Source of the DNA: Oscillospiraceae bacterium
GTDB lineage: Bacteria > Bacillota_A > Clostridia > Oscillospirales > CAG-272
Direction of reading: 5' to 3'
NCBI GenBank assembly: GCA_015064425.1
Contig: SVSF01000072.1
Span: 1 to 9,000 of the forward strand
Length of the DNA stretch: 9,000 bases
The translations under genes were made by a program, and so were the position numbers. Positions within the stretch are counted from its first letter, which is position 1, and every line of letters begins with the position of its first letter. This document shows positions 1 through 5,999 of this stretch, piece by piece. The notes under the pieces are model-generated. The model saw only the letters and a program-made list of their open reading frames with translations. It was not told where the DNA came from and made no database searches.

Positions 1-515
1 CACTTGAAACTATCGAGTATAAGGATGACGTAAAGCTTGTTATCAAGCACAAAGAATTTGAGCCTGAGATGAGAAAATATCCTACACCCGAAGAAGCAGA
101 GCAGGACGTTATTGCCGCAAGACAGCTTTTTGAAGATCTTAAGGCAAAAGGAGACTACATTCCCATGCGTAACGCGGAACTTAACCTCTTCGGAAGAGAA
201 AATATTCTCGTATATGCAAAGCTTGCACAAGAAGGCTACCGTAGCGGCGAGCTCCCCTGTGAGATCATGACAGTAGCTATCGATGATACCTTTATTGCAG
301 GTATCCAGGGCGAACTTTTTGTTGATTGGGATCTCGCAATAAAGGAAGCATCCCCCTATAAGAAGACCTTCGTATTCTCTGTTACCAACGGTGCTATGCC
401 CGGTTACGCATATACTCATCAGGCAGCTGTTGAGGGCGGATATGAGGTTGGTACTTCTATGCTTACTGAACGCCACGGACAGACTGTGGTAGATTATATA
501 AAGGAGATGTTCTAA
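1..515 (+). CDS. Neutral/alkaline ceramidase-family zinc amidase, C-terminal part (partial)
   Basis: The reading frame is open from base 3, so the gene starts before the window and 170 residues are visible; the ATG at 69 is internal. The C-terminal half resembles the neutral/alkaline non-lysosomal ceramidase domain (PF04734): a GIQGELF segment, then TNGAMPGY and EGGYE. In Pseudomonas neutral ceramidase a Glu and a Tyr in equivalent motifs bind zinc; here they would be the Glu at 312-314 and the Tyr at 405-407 (inference by motif position). The protein stops about 30 residues after the EGGYE motif, so the C-terminal Ig-like domain of secreted ceramidases is absent. The stop overlaps the next start (TAATG), which suggests translational coupling to the NagB-like gene. 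Many bacterial members of the family are not known to act on ceramide, so an amidase on another N-acyl compound is as likely. Family call fairly firm; substrate unknown. Confidence 0.72.
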   Translation, partial: LETIEYKDDVKLVIKHKEFEPEMRKYPTPEEAEQDVIAARQLFEDLKAKGDYIPMRNAELNLFGRENILVYAKLAQEGYRSGELPCEIMTVAIDDTFIAGIQGELFVDWDLAIKEASPYKKTFVFSVTNGAMPGYAYTHQAAVEGGYEVGTSMLTERHGQTVVDYIKEMF

Positions 516-1450
516 TGTTTAAATTTGATCCCGCACCTTTTGTGCCCTATAAGAACAAAGAAGTGCTTGAACGTTGCAGAAACATCAAGCCTGAAGATAT
601 GGAAAAGAGCCCCGAAGGCTCTAAGATGAAGATCCACATCGTTGACAGCGTTGGCGAGATCTGGATCGGTGATATGGTTGCACGTATCGTACGTTCTGAC
701 CTTCTCGATGAGAAGCTTACAATGATACTTCCCAACCCCTGTCCCGTTGACTATTCTTCTGTTGCTGAAGCTATTAACCGTCTCGGTGTAAATTGCCGCA
801 ACGTACATATTTTTACTATGGATGAGTGGGCAGATCAGGATGGAAATATTGCTCCTTTGGACTACAAGGCAGGCTTCGCACATTCTTGCTTCGAATATTT
901 CGTTAACAGAATCGACGAAAAGCTACGTATGCCAATTTCCAACTTTAACCATCCTACAACGGCAAATATCAAGGATTATTCCAAGCTTATCACCGAGTGC
1001 GGCGAGGGCGGAGCTGATATTTGTTACTCCGGTCCCGGTTGGACAGGTCACCTTGCATTTATTGATCCCGATACTCCTGAATTTGGAACAGACAGTCTTG
1101 AGGACTTTATAAATATGGATGCAAGAGTCGTAACTCTCAATCCTATGACAATACTTCAAAATTCTCTCCACGGCACATTTGGATGCTCGGGCGATATCGC
1201 AAACGTACCTCCTAAGGCAGCTACTATCGGTCCTGCTGACGCTAAGAGAGCGAAGAACCGTTTCGAAATGCACGCTATTACACATGGCGGATCTTATGCA
1301 ACATTCCAGAGAATGATCTCCCGTCTCGTTCTTTACGGAGAGGTTACTCCTCAGGTTCCTTCTTCTATCCTTCAGCTGTGGGATACTGATGCATACGTAA
1401 GCAAGCTTATTGCGGCTCCTTTTGGATGCGATGAATTGGTAGGTTATTAA
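515..1450 (+). CDS. Divergent NagB-family protein (GlcN6P deaminase/isomerase fold)
   Basis: A 311-aa member of the glucosamine-6-phosphate deaminase/6-phosphogluconolactonase superfamily, probably cytosolic. Recognisable motifs are FTMDEW (Asp103, equivalent to the general base Asp72 of E. coli NagB), GPGWTGHLAF (173-182, His179 equivalent to His143) and NVPPKAATIG (230-239). It departs clearly from NagB. The Asp of the Asp-Gly-His motif is Thr177, and Glu148 is Asp184. The phosphate loop Thr-Gly-Gly-Thr-Pro is replaced around 73-77 by Asn-Pro-Cys-Pro. The positions of phosphate ligands Arg172 and Lys208 appear to be Leu218 and Ala262. It is also longer than the usual 240-270 aa, with an extended N-terminus. 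The start is supported by AGGAGA at 502-507, 7 nt upstream, and by the 1-nt overlap with the ceramidase-like gene. Most likely an isomerase/deaminase or lactonase on an unusual sugar. Fold confident, reaction not. Confidence 0.8.
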   Translation: MFKFDPAPFVPYKNKEVLERCRNIKPEDMEKSPEGSKMKIHIVDSVGEIWIGDMVARIVRSDLLDEKLTMILPNPCPVDYSSVAEAINRLGVNCRNVHIFTMDEWADQDGNIAPLDYKAGFAHSCFEYFVNRIDEKLRMPISNFNHPTTANIKDYSKLITECGEGGADICYSGPGWTGHLAFIDPDTPEFGTDSLEDFINMDARVVTLNPMTILQNSLHGTFGCSGDIANVPPKAATIGPADAKRAKNRFEMHAITHGGSYATFQRMISRLVLYGEVTPQVPSSILQLWDTDAYVSKLIAAPFGCDELVGY

Positions 1451-1452
1451 TT

Positions 1453-2541
1453 ATGGGAAAATATGCAGTCTTTGCCCGCGTTGTATTAACGGACAGAGTC
1501 ATCGAAGACGGTGCAGTAGTTGTTGACGGTGAACGTATAGCATACGTTGGCCCTGCCAAGGATGCCCCCGCTTCGGAAGAGATTATGCATTATGAGGATA
1601 AATACCTTGTTCCCGGGTACATAGATATCCATTGTCATGCTTCTTTGGTAGATTTCTGCCATGAAGAACCTGAAAAGGTTGCTGAATACCATCTTTCCCA
1701 TGGTACTGTCGGAATGCTTCATACCATATACAGAAACATTCCTCATGATGAGATGCTTAAAGGAATAGGCAAGATTAAAGAAGCTATGAAAACTCATAAA
1801 AACATTTTGGGTGTGCATCTTGAAGGACCGTATCTCAATCCTATGTACGGTACTGGAAGTGGATGCGAGGGAGATCTCCCTGATCCCGAAAAATACCGTG
1901 AACTTATTGCAACGGGAATTATTAAGCAGTGGACCTATGCTCCGGAGGTTGCGGGATCCAGAGAATTCTGCCGTGATATTGCAATGGCAGGAATTGCTCC
2001 CGCTATCGGACATACAAAGGCTTCTCCCGAAGAAGTACATCAAGCGGAACTTGACGGAGCAACTATTGTGACACACCTTTTTGATGCTACCGGATGCGCT
2101 ATTGATCCTACTTCTGTTGGTGGAACTAAGGAAGTTAACTTTGATAACGCGGTTCTTGCAAGTGATAAGTTCTTCTATGAGGTAATTTGCGATAAAAAGG
2201 GTATTCACGTAAGACCCGATAATATTAAACTTGCTATCAAGGCAGGGGGAATCGACCGTATCGTTGGAATAACAGACAGTTATAAAGGCCCTCTGGATGA
2301 CGAAGATGCCGATATTCTCTTTATTAACGGAGAACTTAGCGGCAGTAAGCTGACTATGGATATAGTTGCTAAGAATTTCAGAGCACTTGGACTCTCTATA
2401 CCCGACGTTTACAAGGTAACGGCGCTTAACCCCGCAAACTCTATCAAGATGGGCGATGAGCTTGGAAGCATTGCTGTAGGTAAGCTTGCAAGAATGCTTG
2501 TCGTAAATGAAAATCTTGATATTCAAAAAATTCTGATTTAA
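1453..2541 (+). CDS. NagA-type amidohydrolase (N-acetyl amino-sugar deacetylase family)
   Basis: A 362-aa metal-dependent amidohydrolase related to N-acetylglucosamine-6-phosphate deacetylase, close to the usual 370-400 aa. The metal site is complete: His60-x-His62 (DIHCH), Glu124 (HLEGPY), His187 (GHT), His208 (THLFDA) and Asp275 (ITDS). The HxH pair fits the binuclear Bacillus-type enzyme rather than mononuclear E. coli NagA. The substrate pocket is atypical. The Lys-Gly-Ala/Thr-His segment after the Glu motif is replaced by a Gly/Ser/Cys-rich stretch (133-140). The Arg-Glu-Pro-Gly motif, whose Arg holds the phosphate of the neighbouring subunit in E. coli NagA, is missing between 212 and 232. 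The GIHVRP His (252) is kept. The start lies 2 nt after the previous stop with only a weak AGGT at 1441-1444, so coupled translation is likely. Probably a deacetylase in the same pathway as its NagB-like partner; the exact substrate is open. Confidence 0.83.
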   Translation: MGKYAVFARVVLTDRVIEDGAVVVDGERIAYVGPAKDAPASEEIMHYEDKYLVPGYIDIHCHASLVDFCHEEPEKVAEYHLSHGTVGMLHTIYRNIPHDEMLKGIGKIKEAMKTHKNILGVHLEGPYLNPMYGTGSGCEGDLPDPEKYRELIATGIIKQWTYAPEVAGSREFCRDIAMAGIAPAIGHTKASPEEVHQAELDGATIVTHLFDATGCAIDPTSVGGTKEVNFDNAVLASDKFFYEVICDKKGIHVRPDNIKLAIKAGGIDRIVGITDSYKGPLDDEDADILFINGELSGSKLTMDIVAKNFRALGLSIPDVYKVTALNPANSIKMGDELGSIAVGKLARMLVVNENLDIQKILI

Positions 2542-2542
2542 C

Positions 2543-2562
2543 TTTGCATACAGAAATGCAAA
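2543..2562 (+). other. Small intercistronic hairpin
   Basis: A perfect 7-bp inverted repeat (tttgcat / atgcaaa) with a 6-nt loop starts 2 nt after the stop of the NagA-like gene, in the only real gap (50 nt) inside the operon. It is A+T rich and is followed by mixed A/T, not a U-run, so it is a poor terminator. It could be an RNA processing or stabilising element that separates the highly codon-biased aldolase message from the rest. This role is inferred; a hairpin this short could also be chance. Confidence 0.4.
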
Positions 2563-2591
2563 TTAAAAATATTTTATGAGGTACAAATACT

Positions 2592-3314
2592 ATGGCACAC
2601 AAGTATCATGAACACATTACAAAAGAAGAATTTTGCAAAATGGTTGACCATGCTTGCCTTCGTCAGTGCAACACCAAGGAATACCTTGACAAGTGCATCG
2701 ACGAGTGCATCAAGTACGGTTTCACACTTTGCTGCTTCGGATGCGATGTAGCATACGCTAAGTCCAGAATGGGCGAAGGCGCAAGCATCTGTCCTGTTAT
2801 CGGTTATCCTATGGGTAACGGCACAACAGCTTCCAAGATCTTCGAGTCTCTCGACGCTATCGACAACGGTGCTACAGAGCTTGACCACGTAATCAACCTC
2901 AGCCGTCTTCTCAGCGACGACTTTGACTACGTTCTTAACGAGTGCAAGGCTATCGTTAACGCAGTTCGCGCTAAGGATCCCACAGTTAAGGTTAAGTTCA
3001 TCATCGAGGTTTACTGGCTCGACGATCCTAAGTATCTTGAAAAGGCATGCGAACTCGTTATCGCTTCCGGCGCTGACTACGTTAAGCAGGCTACCGGCTA
3101 TGCTCCCGACCCCTATCACAACACATGCGGTCTTGAGAATATGGCTAAGCTTCGTGAGATCTGCGGCGACAGAATCCTTCTTAAGAGCGCAGGTGTTCCC
3201 GACAATCTCGAACAGTGCATCGAAATGTACAAGGACTACAACATCACCAAGTTCGGCGGTCAGTTCATTGACTGGATCGAAGCTAAGGATGATGAATGGT
3301 GGGCAGCACAGTAA
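2592..3314 (+). CDS. DeoC-type class I aldolase (deoxyribose-phosphate aldolase family)
   Basis: A 240-aa TIM-barrel aldolase of the DeoC/LacD group, similar in length to classical DERA (220-260 aa). The N-terminal MVDHACL (17-23) matches the IDHTLL strand of DERA. The catalytic triad is present: Asp98 (ELDHVIN), Schiff-base Lys165 (ADYVKQATG) and Lys198 (LLKSAG), matching E. coli Asp102, Lys167 and Lys201. The phosphate-binding parts differ: TGK becomes TGY, GGVR becomes G-VPD, and the final Gly-x-Ser-Ser becomes Gly-Gly-Gln-Phe (222-225). An aldolase reaction through a lysine imine is therefore likely, but deoxyribose-5-phosphate may not be the substrate. As the last gene after a deaminase-like and a deacetylase-like gene, it could cleave the deaminated sugar. 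The start is supported by GAGGT at 2578-2582, 9 nt upstream. Sixteen of 21 Asp codons are GAC, against 8 of 28 in the preceding gene, which suggests high expression. Confidence 0.82.
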   Translation: MAHKYHEHITKEEFCKMVDHACLRQCNTKEYLDKCIDECIKYGFTLCCFGCDVAYAKSRMGEGASICPVIGYPMGNGTTASKIFESLDAIDNGATELDHVINLSRLLSDDFDYVLNECKAIVNAVRAKDPTVKVKFIIEVYWLDDPKYLEKACELVIASGADYVKQATGYAPDPYHNTCGLENMAKLREICGDRILLKSAGVPDNLEQCIEMYKDYNITKFGGQFIDWIEAKDDEWWAAQ

Positions 3315-3334
3315 TTTAAATTACATAAGTGCAG

Positions 3335-3364
3335 AAAAAGGAGACTTTCAAAGTCTCCTTTTTT
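3335..3364 (+). terminator. Bidirectional Rho-independent terminator
   Basis: GGAGACTT (3340-3347) pairs with AAGTCTCC (3351-3358) around a 3-nt loop. The stem can extend through five A-T pairs, and six T residues (3359-3364) form the tail. It closes the + strand operon 20 nt after the aldolase stop. On the - strand the hairpin is followed by five T residues, so it can also end the DUF4091 gene, whose stop lies at 3373. Confidence 0.92.
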
Positions 3365-3372
3365 GCTTGGTA

Positions 3373-5046
3373 TTATATAGATGCTTCAGCTATCATAGCG
3401 TTTATTTTTTCTCTTAGATCCAGAATATAGTTCGATGACATCGGATATTGTGAAAAACTTATTTTTTCTTTTAGATTTCCTTCTATCGCCTCAATAACAG
3501 CATCTCTTCCGCAAAGCTCTTCTGCTAAAGAAAGCGCTCTCGTATCCTGAATAGCTTCTTTCATATAAACGAGGCGAAGAGATGGAAGTGCCCTTCCGTC
3601 TGATGCCGGATAAACAAGGAAGGGGTCTCCCGCGGGTACGGCCATATCTCCGTCATTACAGATATACGGGTTGATATGTTTGATTGAAAGCATTGAGTTA
3701 TAGAAGTTATATCCCCAATGTAAGAATCCCTTTATATTATATTTGTAGAATTGTGTTCCGATTATTCTCGTGCGGTACGAGGGCATAGCAATAAAGCAAT
3801 TTGCAACATCTGTGTTCTGAGCGCAACAGAAATATGTCCAAAGTTCGGGTATGTTCGCAGCACGAAAAGGTTCGATGGCATTAGTAGCGGGAATGGGATG
3901 TTCTACTGCTCCGTTTTCATACAGAGAGAGATCCGATAGGGCGTCTATTATTTTATATTCGCCAATATAAGGCTTTATTGCTTTGCATATTTCACAGTAT
4001 CTATCGCACTGCTCTCCGTTAGGTTCATCGGAAGCATGGAAGAAACAGTTATCTTTGCTGAGTCCCAATAAAGCAAGGTGAGGACATAAGTTCGTAAGGA
4101 AATTCTTGAGAAAATCCTTGTATTCCACTCCCAAAGAATCGGTATCCCATCCGAAGATCTGCTTGTATTCTCCGTCAACGTATGCCATTATTTTAGGCGC
4201 ATTTTTTGCGCCCCACTGCGTGAAGAGATGGGACATCTCCCAATATTTATAGCCGCACCGTTTCGATATTTCTATCCATCGGTCAAGACGGTCAAAACCG
4301 AAAGACCATTCACCATTATTGATATATACGTCTATAAGCTGAGTCGTAGTGCGTTCTCCTCCTATTTCGGTATCAAGAGGAACTGTGAACAATGGGGTGA
4401 GGATCATATTGATTCCGCTATCCGTTGCAAGACTCATAAAGTTTTCTATAATTCTCCAATGTTCTTCTCCAAATACGGGGACATTATAATAGTCGGCAAG
4501 ACAGTCGGAATAGAACCATTCGGTATAGATGAGTTTCTGCTCGGGAAGTATGGCGGGTATAACTGTAAGTCTGAATTCCGAACAGAAGAGCTCGTTTTCG
4601 TCGCTATCCGATAAAAAGGATATTTTTATGGGATATTCTCCTCCGCTAAAATAAGAGGGAACCGAAACCTTAACAAAAACGGATCTGAGGGTATGTGAGC
4701 TTATGACCGCTCTTTCGTTTATCTCCATGGGGATGAGAACGTCCGGATACATTCCGGGATCCCGGCTCAGATAGTTTTCGTCTCTGCAAAACTTGTACAT
4801 AGGGTATCTTACCGGTACGTTTTCCACGCTGAAGAGTTCTATGTTATCTTTTAGCGGAGATTCTATCTTAATTTTTGCTGTGATCCTTCTGTCAAAAGCT
4901 GAAGTTGTACCTTTGAAAACTATCTGATAAAAGAAAGTTTCTCCTTTTAAAGCAGTAGCAACGTTTTTTTCTTTCAGAGAATCTATATCCGTATTCCAGA
5001 AACATTTTATCTGAGAACTTAGTGTCTTAAACTGTATGTTTCCCAT
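3373..5046 (-). CDS. DUF4091 protein, GH123-like putative beta-N-acetylhexosaminidase
   Basis: A 557-aa protein with no signal peptide or membrane segment, so probably cytosolic. The N-terminal 165 residues look like a beta-rich accessory domain. The middle has TIM-barrel features with an adjacent acidic pair, Asp340-Glu341, in HASDEPNGEQ. The C-terminal part has GFLHWGYNFYN (440-450) and DPFLVYPASDG (474-484) followed by a helical tail, typical of DUF4091 (PF13320). In GH123 beta-N-acetylgalactosaminidases an adjacent Asp-Glu pair performs substrate-assisted catalysis on the N-acetyl group, and the length fits the single-domain members. I infer a glycosidase for N-acetyl amino-sugar substrates; GH123 also removes GalNAc from glycosphingolipids, which is suggestive beside a ceramidase-family gene. 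The start has GGAGG (complement of 5055-5059) 8 nt upstream. It is monocistronic and converges on the NagB/NagA-like operon, so it is not co-transcribed with it. Family call good; activity unproven. Confidence 0.75.
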   Translation of the reverse strand: MGNIQFKTLSSQIKCFWNTDIDSLKEKNVATALKGETFFYQIVFKGTTSAFDRRITAKIKIESPLKDNIELFSVENVPVRYPMYKFCRDENYLSRDPGMYPDVLIPMEINERAVISSHTLRSVFVKVSVPSYFSGGEYPIKISFLSDSDENELFCSEFRLTVIPAILPEQKLIYTEWFYSDCLADYYNVPVFGEEHWRIIENFMSLATDSGINMILTPLFTVPLDTEIGGERTTTQLIDVYINNGEWSFGFDRLDRWIEISKRCGYKYWEMSHLFTQWGAKNAPKIMAYVDGEYKQIFGWDTDSLGVEYKDFLKNFLTNLCPHLALLGLSKDNCFFHASDEPNGEQCDRYCEICKAIKPYIGEYKIIDALSDLSLYENGAVEHPIPATNAIEPFRAANIPELWTYFCCAQNTDVANCFIAMPSYRTRIIGTQFYKYNIKGFLHWGYNFYNSMLSIKHINPYICNDGDMAVPAGDPFLVYPASDGRALPSLRLVYMKEAIQDTRALSLAEELCGRDAVIEAIEGNLKEKISFSQYPMSSNYILDLREKINAMIAEASI

Positions 5047-5068
5047 TTATAACACCTCCGTTTTTTAT

Positions 5069-5097
5069 ATTGTATCATAATAATATTTGCCGGTAAA
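5069..5097 (-). promoter_or_regulatory. SigA-type promoter for the DUF4091 gene
   Basis: Read on the - strand: TTTACC (complement of 5092-5097), a 17-bp spacer, then TACAAT (complement of 5069-5074), preceded by TG to give an extended -10 (TGATACAAT). It lies just upstream of the ribosome binding site, so the leader is short, about 15-20 nt. Confidence 0.75.
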
Positions 5098-5119
5098 GCC
5101 CTGTCTGAAAAAATCCGTA

Positions 5120-5148
5120 TTGACGAAAGTGTTTTTGTGAACTATAAT
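5120..5148 (+). promoter_or_regulatory. Near-consensus SigA promoter for the dehydrogenase gene
   Basis: TTGACG (5120-5125), a 17-bp spacer and TATAAT (5143-5148): 11 of 12 consensus bases with ideal spacing. Transcription should begin near 5155, leaving a leader of about 23 nt before the ATG at 5178. The -35 boxes of this promoter and of the opposite-strand DUF4091 promoter are 22 bp apart, so the two may share regulation. Confidence 0.9.
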
Positions 5149-5177
5149 AAAAACATAATATATGCGGAGAAGAATGT

Positions 5178-5957
5178 ATGAGAAAAAAGATAGCTATAAT
5201 AACAGGTGCATCAAGCGGTATCGGTAAGCAATTTGCACTTAAATTAAAAGATCACGGAAACTACGATGAAGTATGGGCTATTGCCAGAAATGCAGAAAGA
5301 CTTGCTGCACTCAGGGACGAGCTTCCGTTCCCCGTAAAGACCTTATCTGTTGATCTGACGAAAAGTGAAAGTATAGATGAGCTTAAAAAGATCTTGGCAG
5401 AGGAAGACCCTTTGATATCTCTTCTTATAAACTGCAGCGGATACGGTAAGTTTGAAGCCATGGCAGCTCTGACTTTTGAAGAGAATGTGGGTATGATAGA
5501 TCTTAACTGCCGTGCTTTAACAGAGATGACCTACATCTCACTTCCTTATATGGAAGAAGGAAGCGAGATAGTCAACATAGCATCAGTCGCTGCATTTCAG
5601 CCTATCCCGTATATCAATGTATACGGAGCTACAAAAGCATATGTGTTAAGTTTTTCAAGAGCGCTTAACAGAGAGTTGAAGGGAAGAGGCATAAGAAGTT
5701 TTGCCGTATGTCCTTTCTGGACCAAGACAGCATTTTTTGACAGAGCTGTAAATGAAGAAAAAGAGGCAGTGGTAAAAAAATATGCAGCAATGTATGAGCC
5801 TGAATACATTGTTGATTATGCTTGGAAAGCAATGAAGAACAAGAACAAGGACTATTGCATTCCCGGTCTTATCGCGAAAATGCAGGTCTTTATGGTAAAG
5901 ATACTGCCGCACAAGCTTATTATGAGCATATGGCAGAGTCAGCAAAAGCTTAAATAA
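5178..5957 (+). CDS. Short-chain dehydrogenase/reductase (SDR), COG0300/DltE-like
   Basis: A 259-aa classical SDR with a Rossmann fold, probably cytosolic and NADP(H)- or NAD(H)-dependent. TGASSGIG (9-16) binds the dinucleotide, and Arg37 after the second strand (AIARNAERL) suggests preference for NADP(H), as in this subgroup. The catalytic residues are Ser136 (NIASVAAF), Tyr149 and Lys153 (YGATK). Two motifs are altered: Asn-Asn-Ala-Gly becomes Asn-Cys-Ser-Gly (85-88), and the Pro-Gly after strand 6 becomes Cys-Pro-Phe-Trp (178-181). The basic, hydrophobic tail (LPHKLIMSIW) is common in the COG0300 group and could touch membranes. GGAGAAG at 5166-5172 lies 5 nt before the ATG. It has its own strong promoter and terminator, hence is monocistronic, and no neighbour indicates its substrate. 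Confidence 0.88.
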   Translation: MRKKIAIITGASSGIGKQFALKLKDHGNYDEVWAIARNAERLAALRDELPFPVKTLSVDLTKSESIDELKKILAEEDPLISLLINCSGYGKFEAMAALTFEENVGMIDLNCRALTEMTYISLPYMEEGSEIVNIASVAAFQPIPYINVYGATKAYVLSFSRALNRELKGRGIRSFAVCPFWTKTAFFDRAVNEEKEAVVKKYAAMYEPEYIVDYAWKAMKNKNKDYCIPGLIAKMQVFMVKILPHKLIMSIWQSQQKLK

Positions 5958-5963
5958 AAAGAT

Positions 5964-5999
5964 ACCCGCCGTTTTCAAACGGCGGGTGATTTTTATTTG
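5964..5999 (+). terminator. Bidirectional Rho-independent terminator
   Basis: An 11-bp G+C-rich inverted repeat (5964-5974 with 5977-5987; in practice about 10 bp with a 4-nt loop) lies 6 nt after the dehydrogenase stop and is followed by gatttttatttg. On the opposite strand it is followed by a T-rich run, complement of the A-run at 5956-5960. It therefore serves both convergent genes; the stop of the binding-protein gene lies in the T-tail at 5993-5995. Confidence 0.93.

Noticed and set aside
512..1285. Overlapping - and + strand frames of 62 to 123 codons within the NagB-like gene
   Set aside because: All lie inside a well-supported coding sequence and show neither motifs nor ribosome binding sites.
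1486..2526. A 346-codon open frame on the - strand opposite the NagA-like gene
   Set aside because: The + strand frame carries all amidohydrolase metal motifs. The antisense translation has no recognisable domain, is rich in Ser, Cys, Asn and His, and has no good ribosome binding site, so it is a codon-usage shadow.
2516..2575. A possible internal promoter ahead of the DeoC-like gene
   Set aside because: TTGATA at 2516-2521 has no acceptable -10 at 16-18 bp, and TATTTT at 2570-2575 has no convincing -35. Differential expression is better explained by codon bias or RNA processing.
2574..3119. A 181-codon - strand frame opposite the DeoC-like gene
   Set aside because: A shadow produced by the strong codon bias of the aldolase gene; no family features.
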